Made by a program: the position numbers and the translations under genes. 64,000 nucleotides of DNA from Symbiodinium natans (Eukaryota; Sar; Dinophyceae; Suessiales; Symbiodiniaceae), in NCBI GenBank assembly GCA_905221605.1, contig CAJNDS010002634.1, positions 1,759,077-1,823,076 on the forward strand, written 5' to 3'. Each line of letters begins with the position of its first letter. The stretch's first letter is position 1. Of the stretch, positions 10,001 to 19,959 are shown in pieces. The notes under the pieces were generated by a model that was not told the origin of the DNA, did not search any database, and saw only the letters and a program-made list of their open reading frames with translations.

Positions 10001-10575
10001 GCGCTCAGGGGGACAGATCCCCTTTATGGTTTGGGGTCTGGGGCTTCTGGGGCCCACAATAGCTGCCAGTACGTCCGTCCAATAAGATTCGGGGACCGAT
10101 TCTTGGATCCATTTAAGTGTCCGGGCTCGGGTGATGACATGGGCGTTGCTGCCTTCGAAGTGGTGTAGGAATCTTCGGCCGCAAGAGTAGACTTGTGCTG
10201 TGGGTCCGGGACCTGAGTGACACCCACCCCCTACCCCCGGGGATCAAGCCCGGATTCTAGTGGTCCGTATGCCGCAACCGACATTCTAGTTGCATGGGGA
10301 AGAAATGTGGTTTCCATTGGGCGTGTGTGGTGTTTTAACACCATTCGTGCTCTGTCATTGTTGGGGGTTCGGGAAACTGTGTCGGAGGCTACTGTAACCT
10401 TTATAAGCAGACAGCACCAACCTCGACAGTCCTCAGTCCTTGCGTGCCACTGCTTTCGGTTCTGATGAGATGGCCAACTGAGGAGAAGTTCCTGGCGCAG
10501 AAGGCCAACTCTCAACTCTCATGAAAGGAATTGCAATCCCTTCAGGGCTTCGGTCTTGGGATGGTTCAGGGTGTA

Positions 10576-10613
10576 ACTAAACCCTAAACCCTAAACCCTA
10601 AACCCTAAACCCC
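10576..10613 (-). repeat. Telomere-like array, CCCTAAA
   Basis: Five units. Confidence 0.9.
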
Positions 10614-10778
10614 AGTCTCTGAGATTTGGATGTCCATTCGTATTGGTTAGGACGGTTAGGACTGGCATTGCGGCAGGGCGCTTTCCATACGGCAGTCAGA
10701 ACCATAGTAGTTCTTTCCAGTTGTTCGTGGAGATGCAGCCGGAACCCTAATGAACATCATTAAGGGACTTCTTGGCGT

Positions 10779-10848
10779 TCAGGGTTTAGGGTTTAGGGTT
10801 TAGGGTTTAGGGTTTAGGGTTTAGGGTTTAGGGTTTAGGGTTTAGGGC
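10779..10848 (+). repeat. Telomere-like array, TTTAGGG
   Basis: Ten perfect units. Confidence 0.95.
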
Positions 10849-10857
10849 CAAGTGCAG

Positions 10858-10940
10858 GCTTCGCCCGCCCCCGCAGAGTCGGCCGCCCCGTCATTGCCAG
10901 AAGTTTTGGCCAACCTTCCACCGGAGACGCCTGGCTCAGA
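10858..10940 (+). CDS. Putative host exon, unknown protein
   Basis: AAGTGCAG precedes a Pro/Ala/Glu-rich frame (PEVLANLPPETPGSE). The donor is GTTTAG, meaning the downstream telomere-like array supplies it. An alternative acceptor (CCCGCAG) lies inside. Confidence 0.5.
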
Positions 10941-11009
10941 GTTTAGGGTTTAGGGTTTAGGGTTTAGGGCGTTTAGGGTTTAGGGTTTAGGGTTTAGGGC
11001 TTGGGGATC
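10939..11009 (+). repeat. Telomere-like array, TTTAGGG
   Basis: About nine units starting at the putative exon border. Confidence 0.9.
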
Positions 11010-11207
11010 CTAAATAGCCTTCAACCCTAAACCCTGAATTCAGAATCTTACACTTGCTCCTTTTCCCAAAAATGCCTTTAAAGCCCCGAAGTACCCTTGA
11101 GGCAAAAACACTCAGCACTTTCAGACCCCAAACGCTAATCCCTAAACCCCAAGGGCGAAACCGCACACCCTTAACTCTCACCCAAACCCTGATCTCTTGT
11201 CCCTAAA

Positions 11208-11350
11208 CCCGAAACCCTAAACCCTAACCCCTAAACCTGCGGTTCGGCCAGCTATGCGGGAGCGAAAAAAAACACCTAAACCCTAAACCCTAAACCCTAA
11301 ACCCTAAACCCTAAACCCTAAACCCTAAACCCTAAACCCTAAACCCTAAT
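11208..11350 (-). repeat. Telomere-like arrays, CCCTAAA, two blocks
   Basis: A short block at 11208-11235 and a perfect one at 11275-11350, separated by 40 bp. Confidence 0.9.
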
Positions 11351-11354
11351 CGAG

Positions 11355-11440
11355 GAAGTTGGATGCCCCCATCGGCTCCCTGTTGGCCGACGCCCCGCCC
11401 GAGCTGGCACGTCCGGCGTCGGCCTCAAGTCGCAGCCACG
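11355..11440 (+). CDS. Putative host exon, unknown protein
   Basis: It follows TAATCGAG. The frame reads KLDAPIGSLLADAPPELARP and a Ser/Ala-rich tail, then a GC-type donor (CACG|GCGTGC). CCCTAAA arrays flank it. Confidence 0.5.
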
Positions 11441-11457
11441 GCGTGCTTGTCCTATCC

Positions 11458-11582
11458 TAATCCCTAAACCCTAAATACACCCTAAACTCTAAACCCTAAA
11501 CCCTGAACCCTGAACCCTGAACCCTGAACCCTGAACCCTGAACCCTGAACCCTGAACCCTAAACCCTAAACCCTAAACCCTA
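11458..11582 (-). repeat. Telomere-like array, CCCTAAA with CCCTGAA core
   Basis: Nine successive CCCTGAA units are embedded between CCCTAAA units, showing local amplification of a point variant. Confidence 0.95.
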
Positions 11583-11924
11583 CTACTATCCCGGCAACAG
11601 GGATAATTAAGACTAATCAAGGTTATGTAAGGGGGGAACCTAGGGGGGGTAGAGGGGTGTAGTAGGGGAACACATGAGCTTGTAGCGATTGGGCACAGGG
11701 TTGAAGGGTTGAGGGCTTTTAGGGTGTAAGAGTTTAGGGGTTTGAGGGTTTAAGGGTTGTGGCTTATTCAGGGCGAAGAGCTTAAGAGTTGTAACAAGGG
11801 TTTTAGGATTTCAGGTTTCAGGGTTTCAGGACCACAAGGTTTCGTTGTTTGTGGGCCACGGGGCGCTTAAGTGTGTTTCAGAACTGAGAGCCTTTGCACG
11901 TCTTTCTTTCGTGGCGGAAGCTCC

Positions 11925-12043
11925 CGGTTTAGGGTTTAGGGCTTAGGGTTTAGGATTTAGGGTTTAGGGTTTAGGGTTTAGGGTTTAGGGTTTAGGGTTT
12001 AGGGTTTAGGGTTTAGGGTTTAGGGTTTAGGGTTGAGGGTTCG
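11925..12043 (+). repeat. Telomere-like array, TTTAGGG
   Basis: About 17 units with one TTTAGGA and one CTTAGGG. Confidence 0.95.
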
Positions 12044-12135
12044 TTCAGGCACTGGGTCCCGCGACTGAGAAGGCGGCAAGGCTCGTGACATGACCCTTCT
12101 CCCCGAGCCCACAGCCCTGAACCCACAACCCCAAG

Positions 12136-12178
12136 TGGGTTTGGGGTTTAGGGTTTAGGGTTTGGGGTTTAGGGGTTA
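12136..12178 (+). repeat. Telomere-like array, TTTAGGG/TTTGGGG
   Basis: Six mixed units. A C17 homopolymer follows at about 12257-12273. Confidence 0.85.
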
Positions 12179-12452
12179 GGCCCACTCCCTGAAGTAGGAG
12201 TCCCCCAAAATCAGCAGAGCCCCAAAACGGGGAACGGCCTAAAAAGCGAAAAGGGTCCCCCCCCCCCCCCCCCTTTTCGGAAACCCCAAATCCTAAAGCA
12301 AAGCACCCTGGCCCGTGCCCTGGCACGCCTCTAACAACTCAACTTTTGCTTCCCCTTCTGGTCCTCAGGACGTCCTTTACCTCAATATACCCCCCCAAGA
12401 CCTATAAGTACCCCTACCTTGGGCACCCCCCCTCCCTCCGCCCCCACATGAG

Positions 12453-12497
12453 GTGAAGCGTGCTCGTACAGATCCCGACGTCTTCGTCGTCCCCAAG
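12453..12497 (+). CDS. Putative host exon, unknown protein
   Basis: CACATGAG precedes VKRARTDPDVFVVPK, then a GC-type donor AAG|GCAAGC. Donor and reading frame are both clean. Confidence 0.55.
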
Positions 12498-12503
12498 GCA
12501 AGC

Positions 12504-12563
12504 TCTAAACCCTAAACCCTAAACCCTAAACCCTAAACCCTAAACCCTAAACCCTAAACCCTC
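12504..12563 (-). repeat. Telomere-like array, CCCTAAA
   Basis: Eight units immediately after the GC donor. Confidence 0.95.
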
Positions 12564-12688
12564 TTCAACAAAGTCCTCGTGGCATCGTAGACCCGAACCC
12601 TATTTGCACCAAATCGTTTCAGACTTTGAATCTCGAGGGCGCTCCTCAAGCCCAAAGCCCTTCCATACCCCAAGGCATAGCAATATAT

Positions 12689-12793
12689 GGGGGGATTTAC
12701 GAACATAAGGGAGCCCGAACATAGATCCTGAGATCGTAGGATTCCCTGACAAGAAGGACTCCGATCTAGCGCACCCCCGAAATTCGGAAACCC
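12689..12793 (-). mobile_element. MITE family B, copy 1
   Basis: Ends GGGGGGATTTACGAA and CCCCGAAATTCGGAAACCC are inverted relatives of those at 63560-63658. The shared core is TCGTAGGATTCCCT. About 105 bp, non-coding. Confidence 0.65.
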
Positions 12794-12836
12794 TAAACCC
12801 TAAGCCCTAAACCCTAAACCCCAAACCCTAAACCCC
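12787..12836 (-). repeat. Telomere-like array, CCCTAAA
   Basis: Seven units abutting the MITE. Confidence 0.9.
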
Positions 12837-12865
12837 CCCCATATCACCCGTGAGCGCTGCCCCAG

Positions 12866-12936
12866 ATCATGCAGAGGAAGCTCTTGAGTCCATCCTGAGG
12901 TTTGCTGTGGAATGTGTGACCACCATCGAAGACTAG
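12866..12936 (+). CDS. Putative 3'-terminal host exon with stop
   Basis: GCCCCAG precedes the frame; HAEEALESILRFAVECVTT leads to a TAG stop at 12934-12936. The helical pattern is convincing. It probably ends the gene whose exons include 10858, 11355 and 12453. Function unknown. Confidence 0.6.
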
Positions 12937-13069
12937 TAGCCTAGTATTCCCTTATAGGGCCCCTTTATAGTTGTACAAAACTAACCCCCCCCCCAAAAAA
13001 AAAAAGACAAACACTTGTTCTACTTATTCAGGCCCCTATATTCGTTTCTGGTGGGGCTCCCAAGTCTAT

Positions 13070-13140
13070 GCCCCTAAACCCTAAACCCTAAACCCTAAAC
13101 CCTAAACCCTAAACCCTAAACCCTAAACCCCAAGCCCCCT
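13070..13140 (-). repeat. Telomere-like array, CCCTAAA
   Basis: About ten units. Confidence 0.95.
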
Positions 13141-13175
13141 AAACCTAGACGTGTATAGGAAAGCCTACCGCGCAG

Positions 13176-13240
13176 GAGCGGACCGCGGAAATCCGGGCGC
13201 TCCTGGCCAAGCCCCTGCCGGAAGATCTTCGAGTGCTTAC
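13176..13240 (+). CDS. Putative host exon, unknown protein
   Basis: ACCGCGCAG precedes ERTAEIRALLAKPLPEDLRV, ending at a GTGGTT donor. It is the first convincing exon after the stop at 12936, so it probably belongs to the next gene. Confidence 0.65.
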
Positions 13241-13429
13241 GTGGTTCCTGAGCTCATAATTTTTAGGGTTTGTAGGGGTTATGTAGGGATTACAGGGGGT
13301 TTATGTAGGGTTTACAGGGTTTATGGTCTAGGACTCTGGCCTTTTTTGTGGTGGTCATTGCTTGTGGGGGGGGGGGGTATTTCTGCTAAGTTTGTTGTGG
13401 TTTGGGATCTTGCCCTCTTGCTGCCACAG

Positions 13430-13667
13430 CCCAGGAACATCGATGGTCTCGACGAGGTGGCAGTGCGTCTTAGGGCATCCAAAAAGGCATCAGATAGCGT
13501 TCAGGGCTTATACTCGAAGGTTCTGGGACTTACTGACCTTTCTAGACCGGACGGTCGGACGGTGAGAGAAAAGGAGGTTGCAATGTTAATCCACCGAACT
13601 GGCCGTGAAAACTTTCCCCCAAGGTCGATGCAATGGGCTTACGGCCCCACCTTCAACCAGTTTGCAA
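13430..13667 (+). CDS. Putative host exon (238 bp), unknown protein
   Basis: GCTGCCACAG precedes a frame open for 79 codons (NIDGLDEVAVRLRASKKASD…, ending MQWAYGPTFNQFA), closed by a GTACGC donor. It is the longest candidate exon in this half. The AG…GT borders and the exclusive open frame support it. No domain recognised. Confidence 0.6.
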
Positions 13668-13873
13668 GTACGCCCTTACGCCCCCTGGGGCCCTGCCCTC
13701 ACAAATCCCAGGCCCGTGGCACCCCGAACCTACCTGAAAACTCAAAAGCCCCAGCACCCTCACAGGTGGGAGGAGGCCCGGCCTTGAGCAAGAGGGCCCT
13801 GGCTGTGGCTAAGGAGGCGCAAAGCCCGTAGTGCAGATGGTCGGCTGCATATTTGTGCCCTCTGCTTTTGTTG

Positions 13874-14005
13874 CCTCTCTCTCTCTCTGTTTTTTTGGTT
13901 TTGTTCATAATCTCTCTTTCTCTCTCCCTCTCGCATTGTCTCTTTGTATCTCTCTCAACCTCTCTCTATCTCTCTGTCTCTATCTCTCTCTCTCTCTCGC
14001 TATGT
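13874..14005. repeat. CT-rich microsatellite
   Basis: (CT)n interrupted by TTT and GT; the open frames across it are artefacts. Confidence 0.9.
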
Positions 14006-14019
14006 AGACACAACATGTT

Positions 14020-14232
14020 TATGCATACATACATACATTAATGCATGCATACATACATACATATATATATATATATACATACACTTATACATGTATGTAG
14101 AGTATATACGCGTGTAGTTATGTTGCACATGTTTATATACATGTATACATACGTACATACATACATACATAAATACATACATACATACATACATATGTAC
14201 ATATGTACACATGTACATATGTATGCAATCCA
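14020..14232. repeat. (ATAC)n/(ATGT)n/(AT)n microsatellite
   Basis: A 4-bp repeat, ATAC with ATGC and ATGT variants and an AT core, continuous with the CT tract. Confidence 0.9.
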
Positions 14233-14501
14233 ATGGTATATGCTGATGTAGTGTATCTTTTTTTGTGGTTGCTTAGAGCAGTTTAGGTTCTGTAGGGTCC
14301 CGAGCCAGGGATCTTGGTGCCCAGAACCCTCAAATCTGAAACCCCAAGCCTAACACCCTGTCATTGGGCTTGTCGGCGCGGAGATTCGGGGTTTTAGGGG
14401 TCTCTTCTGGTCTTGGGGTGTAGGTTTTGGGATTCTGCAGGCTTACGATCAGCATCCATGGTTTTTGGATGCTCGACTTGGGGTGTCGGCCTCCCATTCA
14501 G

Positions 14502-14559
14502 GTGGCCGAGAAGCGTCCAGCAGCTGTGTTTCTGCAGGAGGACCCACGCAGATTGTCCG
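14502..14559 (+). CDS. Putative host exon, unknown protein
   Basis: One of the cleanest exons: acceptor CCCATTCAG, frame VAEKRPAAVFLQEDPRRLS, donor GTAGGT, then TTTAGGG repeats. Confidence 0.7.
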
Positions 14560-14569
14560 GTAGGTTTGG

Positions 14570-14600
14570 GGTTTAGGGTTTAGGGCCTAGGGTTTAGGGT
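14570..14600 (+). repeat. Telomere-like array, TTTAGGG, short
   Basis: Four units beginning 10 bp after the donor. Confidence 0.85.
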
Positions 14601-14686
14601 GCCATGGTCGTTTTCTTACCAAAGGAGGAGGTGGGTGGGTGAGGCTGACATGTGACCCCCACGCACTGACACACCATCCTTTGCAG

Positions 14687-14713
14687 GCCTTCCAAAACCC
14701 ATTGGACCTCCAG
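14687..14713 (+). CDS. Putative 27-bp micro-exon
   Basis: CCTTTGCAG then AFQNPLDLQ, then GTTTAG, which is also the first telomere-like unit. A possible exon MVVFLPKEE lies at about 14608-14634 before it. Confidence 0.5.
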
Positions 14714-14795
14714 GTTTAGGGTTTAGGGTTTAGGGTTTAGGGTTAAGGGTTAAGGGTTAAGGGTTAAGGGTTTAAGGTTTAGGGTTTAGGGGTGA
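14713..14795 (+). repeat. Telomere-like array, TTTAGGG and TTAAGGG
   Basis: It starts at the exon border; four TTAAGGG units show local amplification of a variant. Confidence 0.95.
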
Positions 14796-14825
14796 GGGCT
14801 TTGCATGTCAAGACCCCTTCTACAG

Positions 14826-14887
14826 AAGGCACGCGAAAACCTGCCTTTCGGCTGGTCAAACTGGTGGCATGGCAACAAATTCAAAAA
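14826..14887 (+). CDS. Putative host exon, unknown protein
   Basis: CTTCTACAG precedes KARENLPFGWSNWWHGNKF. The downstream border may be a GC donor (AAAA|GCCCTC). This is the only good exon with G-rich repeats upstream and C-rich downstream. Confidence 0.6.
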
Positions 14888-15071
14888 GCCCTCCTGAACC
14901 CTAAACCCCAAACCCTGAACCCTGAATCCTAATTAAACCCCAAACTCTAAACCTTAACGCCCCCCCCCCCAACAAACAAAAAAAATCAAGGACTAAACCC
15001 CTAAACTCCAAACCCTGAATCCTACCCCCCCCCCCCCCGGTCCGAAATCATAGCTCAAAAAGTCCAAGCAG

Positions 15072-15161
15072 CAGCGTCTTTGAACATCCTGGAGCTGCGG
15101 GGAGGTGATCCCGCCGGCGCTGGAGCTCCTGGCAGCTCCCCAGGCGCGAGAGAGTGGATGG
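15072..15161 (+). CDS. Putative host exon, unknown protein
   Basis: AAGCAGCAG precedes SLNILELRGGDPAGAGAP… and AREWM. The donor GTTTAG is the start of the TTTAGGG array. Confidence 0.6.
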
Positions 15162-15255
15162 GTTTAGGGCTTAGGGCTTAGAGCTTAGGGCTTAGGGTTT
15201 AGGGTGTAGGGTTTAGGGTTTAGGGTGTAGGGTTTGGGGTTTGGGGTTTGGGGCT
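15161..15255 (+). repeat. Telomere-like array, TTTAGGG variants
   Basis: CTTAGGG, TTTAGGG, TGTAGGG and TTTGGGG units in short runs. Confidence 0.9.
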
Positions 15256-15456
15256 TTAGCTCTGCCAACTTTTCCAGCAGGCGTGCCGGACGTTGGATTG
15301 ACAATGCAAGTAGCCACGTATAGTTATTATTTCCGTCCTACAAACCACCCTGGACCCTACTCAACTTGTAGAGCTTCCCCAAGTGCAAACCATCCCAAAG
15401 CCTTTTAAACCCTAACCCCGGAACCCTAAACCCTAAACCCTAAACCCGAAACCCAG

Positions 15457-15517
15457 GTCCTGGGCACTGAATATGAGGTCCTGGTGCCCAGGGATCCACC
15501 TGTGCCGTGCCTCGGGA
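15457..15517 (+). CDS. Putative host exon, unknown protein
   Basis: The acceptor AAACCCAG is the tail of a CCCTAAA array. The frame reads VLGTEYEVLVPRDPPVPCLG. The 3' border is uncertain (GA or GC donor). Confidence 0.5.
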
Positions 15518-15566
15518 GATGAATGCGACAGTAGAAGGCCGCTGTTGAAGGCTTCAGAGTTCAGGG

Positions 15567-15716
15567 TTTAGGGTTTAGGTTTAGAGTTTAGGTTTAGGGT
15601 TTAGGGTTTAGGGTTTAGGGTTTAGGGTGTAGGGTTTAGGGTTTAGGGTTTAGGGTTTAGGGTTTAGGCGTTTATGAGGGTTCTGTGGATGCTTAGGGTT
15701 TAGGGTTTAGGGTTTT
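15567..15716 (+). repeat. Telomere-like array, TTTAGGG
   Basis: About 14 units, a 25-bp gap, then three more. Confidence 0.9.
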
Positions 15717-15904
15717 TTGTTGGGCGTTGTCCTTGCAAGAACAGATCCCCAGGATCTGGGATGTAGAGGGGAGTAGGATTTTGGATCAGGGGTTTCAGGG
15801 TTTGGGGGAGGGCACCGATGGTGGTATCTCCCTTTGGAGGGAGGAAACGTCACTAAACCCTAAACCCCAAACCCTAAAACCTAAACCCTAAACCCCAAGC
15901 ATAG

Positions 15905-15962
15905 GACTACGCACGTCGAGCAGTTGCTGAGATGGTCTGCATCTACACGATTTATGGCCAGG
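15905..15962 (+). CDS. Putative host exon, unknown protein
   Basis: CAAGCATAG precedes DYARRAVAEMVCIYTIYG; donor GTCTTG. C-rich repeats lie upstream and G-rich downstream. Confidence 0.6.
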
Positions 15963-16007
15963 GTCTTGTGTTTTTTCTCCTCAGTCCCGACGTCTGGGGT
16001 CTAATAG

Positions 16008-16070
16008 GGTTTAGGGTTTAGGGTTTAGGGTTTAGGGTTTAGGGTTTAGATGGGTTTAGGGTTTAGGGCT
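16008..16070 (+). repeat. Telomere-like array, TTTAGGG
   Basis: Eight units; the final unit merges into GGCTTAAG, the acceptor of the next exon. Confidence 0.95.
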
Positions 16071-16074
16071 TAAG

Positions 16075-16204
16075 AAATCTGAAGCCCTGCTGGCCCGAAG
16101 CTGCGCCGAGGTACTATGTGGCCATGCTCCTCGATCGCAAGCAGCTGACGAAACTGGCGGAGCCGGTCACTGTGCCGTTCTTCAGACGCACTGAGCTTGG
16201 GGGG
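16075..16204 (+). CDS. Putative host exon (130 bp), unknown protein
   Basis: GGCTTAAG precedes a 43-codon frame containing PRYYVAMLLDRKQLTKLAEP and VPFFRRTELGG, then donor GTAACC. One of the strongest host exons; the protein family is not recognised. Confidence 0.7.
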
Positions 16205-16378
16205 GTAACCCCTACCAGGGTTTAGGGCTTAGGGTTTAGGGTTTATGGTTTAGCGTTTAGGGTTTAGGGATAACCCCTACTAGGGTTTGCTCAAGGCTTG
16301 CGCCGCGGATCCTCTTCCTGCACGTAGGGCTGGGTTTCGTTCTCACGCACTTCACAAAGCTTCCCATGGGGGCACTCA

Positions 16379-16489
16379 CCTTGGGGACGAAATGAACCCT
16401 AAAAGGGTTTATGGCTCATATACCTTAATAGGAATTATAGTAGTCAGGGTACATGACCCCCAATTTTAGGGTTCATTTCGTCCCCAAGG
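16379..16489 (+). mobile_element. MITE family C, copy 2 (best preserved)
   Basis: A 111-bp element whose ends are a near-perfect inverted repeat, CCTTGGGGACGAAATGAACC continuing into CTAAAA. The inverted repeat contains one telomere-like unit. Confidence 0.8.
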
Positions 16490-17065
16490 CATGGGTGGGT
16501 GTAGAATCCCTGAAGCATGACGTCAAGCATGACGAAAGCTCCGCGTCTCATGAACCCCGGAGTCGCAACCCATCCCCAAAGCCCCTAAGCAAGACACAGA
16601 ACCCGAAACCCTAAACCCTAAACCCTCATGTGGCAGAAACAGACCTTGCGTCCAAGGTTTCCATCTACCCAGATGGGGCGGCAGCTACTGGCAGTGGCGG
16701 TGGAACTCAAGCACAAGCCCAAGGCGCCAGTGGCGAAGGGCTTTGGAGTTTAGGGTGTACTGAATCCGGGTGCCAAAATCTGCAGACATGCTCAGAATGC
16801 GTAAAGTACACATGGAGGCTGCAACTTACTGCACGGGTTCTTGTTCGACCAGATACTTTTATAGTTTAGGGCCTGTAGGTGTCAAAGACAATGCAAGTTG
16901 AGGCTACGGGGTGTCTGGCAATGGCTCTTGCTTAAACCCTAAACCCTAAACCCTAAACCCTAAATTCATTTGCGGCTTTTGGGTTTCTGCTGAAGAGGCT
17001 CCCAAGAAAGGAGGCCTAAAGTCTAAACCCTGAAAGGATGCAGCTCGTCCAGTTCTGCAGGAGGG

Positions 17066-17130
17066 GGTTTAGGGTTTAGGGTTCAGGGTTTAGGGTTTAG
17101 GGTTTAGGGTTTAGGGTTTAGGCTTTAGGA
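17066..17130 (+). repeat. Telomere-like array, TTTAGGG
   Basis: About nine units. Confidence 0.9.
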
Positions 17131-17708
17131 GAAACCCTGAAACCTCAAACCCTAAGACCCCAAGCCCTTGCAAACCCCCGCAAGCCTGCACGCCACAGCT
17201 TTTGTGTCGCCAGTCTTCTCCGGGGCCTACAGCACCGATCCCAAAATGGCCCATGAGTCCCAGGCTCTATGCTCAAACTCCAGAGCCCGAAGCTCCTACA
17301 CCCTACACAGAGCCGTGGAACTCTCATCCAAAATTCTGAGCTACAGAACCCCTAAACCCCTAAACCGGAACCCTCGAAAACACAATGCGTCTCAGGCGGG
17401 AGCACTCTTGCTTGCCACCGCCCACCTTGAAAGACCCCCGGATAAACGGGGGAGAGAGAGGGTCTAGGGTTAGGGTTTAGGGTTTAGGACAGTTTGCGTC
17501 AGATTGCGTGATGTGACTTCTGGGAAGTTGCATGTTTGCCGGCAGCCTCCAAAGTCCGTTTCCCAACAAGGTTATAGTTGAAGGGCTTTAGGGTATCCAG
17601 GGGTCAGAGTTTAGTAGCTTCAGTTCTCTGTTCTCTGGTTACTGCCAGAAAAATTGAAACCATCCGATATGGGTGGGTTGGGCTTGTCAGGGCTAGGATC
17701 CAGCAGCA

Positions 17709-17789
17709 ATGGCTTCTTTCGAGGATACCTCAGCCTGCAGCCCAGAAGGCCCCCTAGGAGCCCCCCTAAACCCAACAGCCCTTCCTGAA
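17709..17789 (+). CDS. Possible first exon with start codon
   Basis: An ATG opens MASFEDTSACSPEGPLGAPL and runs toward a CCCTAAA array. It could begin a new gene; the 3' border is uncertain. Confidence 0.4.
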
Positions 17790-17793
17790 GAAC

Positions 17794-17880
17794 CCCAAAC
17801 CCTAAACCCTAAACCCTAAACCCTAAACCCTAAACCCTAAACCCTAAACCCTAAACCCTAAACCCTAAACCCTAAACCCT
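17794..17880 (-). repeat. Telomere-like array, CCCTAAA
   Basis: About 12 perfect units. Confidence 0.95.
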
Positions 17881-17889
17881 GTGCCCGAG

Positions 17890-17931
17890 GCACCAAAGAC
17901 CATGCTCTGGAGCGGAAGAAGCAGCTCTTGG
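17890..17931 (+). CDS. Putative 42-bp host exon
   Basis: TGCCCGAG, then TKDHALERKKQLL, then a GC-type donor (TTGG|GCCTTA), between two CCCTAAA arrays. Confidence 0.5.
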
Positions 17932-17941
17932 GCCTTATAGG

Positions 17942-18076
17942 AGCCCTAAACCCTAAACCCTAAACCCTAAACCCTAAAACCCTAAACCCTAAACCCTGAA
18001 CCCAAAACCCTAAAACCCTAAAACCCTAAACCCTAAACCCTAAACCCTAAACCCTAAACCCTAAACCCTAAACCCG
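17942..18076 (-). repeat. Telomere-like array, CCCTAAA with CCCTAAAA
   Basis: About 19 units, four of them 8 bp. Confidence 0.95.
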
Positions 18077-18089
18077 AAGCTGCTTCTAG

Positions 18090-18128
18090 AGCTTCGGCTG
18101 GCTGGGATTCGGCTCCCGTGCCTGCCTG
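18090..18128 (+). CDS. Putative 39-bp host exon
   Basis: CTTCTAG, then SFGWLGFGSRACL, then donor GTACCA. Confidence 0.5.
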
Positions 18129-18229
18129 GTACCATAAGGTGTGTTTATAGGGCTCATAAAGGGAAGGTGCAGGGGTGAACCTTAAACCCTAAAATCCCCT
18201 AAACCCTAAACCCAAAACCCCAAACCCCA

Positions 18230-18817
18230 GGGCGCCTGTCAGTATACTAATGTGACCCCAGCCCTGAGTTTCGAAGCCCGCGCCCTGACCTGACAAGTTG
18301 AACTCAAACACTTTCAGCCCGACCTGGCATTGTCAGGTTAGCCCACAGTCTGCGCTACATCCAGAAGGCATAGAAGCAAGCCAGGGTTTTGGGTATGCTG
18401 GGTGGGAATTCGGTTCTTGAGTGGCAAGCAACAGCTTTGCATTCTTCCAGCTTTTAGGCAGGCGCATAGCGTACTATTCTGCAAGAGTCAAGAGTCAAGG
18501 CCATCTAGCTTCCATTGGTCCAGGATTCTTTGTTGCCCGTCAGACTGTCGAGCGAATCACTCGGACACACAGCGTGTTGCAAAAGGTGCTACCTTTTTTC
18601 GGGTCGCATGTTGTGAACTCTGTTTTGAGGGGGGCTGGGTCGTGCAAAGGGGTAGTTTTGGCAGAGGTGCTCGCTGCGGTCGTAGCCAGATCCCAGCAAT
18701 GGAGCTCCCCAGCGTGTGAACATCTCTATTTGTTGCACCCGAACGGTCTTGCAAAGAAGAAAATGTTTCCGGGATGCCCTCAGAAGCCTCCGTGCGACAG
18801 AACATGCCACTCCCCAC

Positions 18818-18858
<41 letters not shown>

Positions 18859-19330
18859 ACAGAACAATATAAGCTAAGAATAGAGAGGAAACACCCCCTC
18901 AAGAGAAAATGCAAAATAAATAAAGAAGATAAGAAATAATAGCAAGGAGGCAAAGCAATCAAAGCCTGACACAGCAACATGGTCTAAGACTTCCGCGTGA
19001 CATTGGGCCTAACCCGGCACCAAGCTACTAGCAGAATTCGTTACACCGCCCAATTGTGAGTCTGGCTCTCACTCTCTCACTCTCTGACCCTCTGGCTCTG
19101 TCACTCGCTCACTCTCTGACCCTCTAACTCTTTGACTCTCTGACTCTTCAAGGGGGATAATATGATCATGAATCTGTGGACGAGGCAGTCGGCAAGCCTC
19201 CGCCGGCCTTGCCCGGAGGGCCCCCGATTGCAGCCGCCATGTGCCTTTGCGTGGATGCGCGCATGCACATGCTTGAGTGCTTATGGTTTCGGGCTAAGGT
19301 CTACAGGGGTAAGAGCCAGAGTTTCCGGGC
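18230..19330. other. Unassigned stretch with few repeats
   Basis: A 1.1-kb stretch without telomere-like arrays. A C homopolymer of about 30 bp lies at 18819-18848, followed by an A run. Open frames of 100-170 codons at 18402-18939 overlap in both strands and run into the homopolymer, so I do not call a gene. A Pro/Ala-rich open piece at about 19178-19260 could be an exon. Confidence 0.5.
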
Positions 19331-19502
19331 TCTCACCCTAAACCCTAAACCCTAAACTCGGGATGTGTTTCGGATTTGTGGCTTCAGGGTTTGGGTTACA
19401 AAGGCCAGCGGCCTCTTGATCTGTCACCCTTGTACCTTGGAAAATTGGATCTAGATACCCTGAGAAGCACCCCGAATATAGGCCCCTGCAAGTTAGCAAT
19501 CT

Positions 19503-19570
19503 AGTGTTCAGGGTTCAGGGTTCAGGGTTTAGGGTTTAGGGTTTGGGGTTTGGGGTTTAGGGTTTAGGGA
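19503..19570 (+). repeat. Telomere-like array, TTCAGGG/TTTAGGG/TTTGGGG
   Basis: Nine units in runs of each variant. Confidence 0.9.
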
Positions 19571-19594
19571 CCATTATAAGGTTTGGTGGCTCAG

Positions 19595-19688
19595 GGACAG
19601 CAAACCCCACGCACGACCTGTCTCGAGGTTCGGTGGTGACTTGAACATCAGAGACGAGGAAGTGAAGGCAGTTCACAAGGCTCCTGGG
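19595..19688 (+). CDS. Putative host exon, unknown protein
   Basis: GGTGGCTCAG precedes an open frame (PHARPVSRFGGDLNIRDEEV…KAVHKAPG). The donor is GTTTAG, the first unit of the next array. Very protein-like, only in this frame. Confidence 0.7.
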
Positions 19689-19790
19689 GTTTAGGGTTTA
19701 GGGTTTAGGGTTTAGGGTTTAGGGTTTAGGTTTTAGGGTTTAGGGTTCAGGGTTTAGGGTTTAGGGTTTAGGGTTTGGGTTTAGGGGAGT
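19686..19790 (+). repeat. Telomere-like array, TTTAGGG
   Basis: About 14 units; it begins at the exon border. Confidence 0.95.
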
Positions 19791-19937
19791 TTCAGCCCTA
19801 AAGTAAACAAATCCCTCAAAGCCTTAGTGTGCCATATGCAAGAAACTTAGCCCCAAAGCCCCTAAGCCCTAAACCCAAAAAGCCCGTGCCCTTGAACCTA
19901 AATCCCTCGAAACTATACCCGACATCCTGGAGCGGCC

Positions 19938-19959
19938 GGGGGGGGGGGGGGGGGGGGGG
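19938..19959. repeat. G homopolymer, about 22 bp
   Basis: Uninterrupted G run after CCGG. Confidence 0.95.

Noticed and set aside
13853-14251. Ser/Leu and Tyr/Met/His-rich ORFs
   Set aside because: Products of the CT and ATAC microsatellites.
18402-18939. Overlapping 100-170-residue ORFs
   Set aside because: Open on both strands and extended by a C homopolymer; no splice context or protein-like composition favours one of them.
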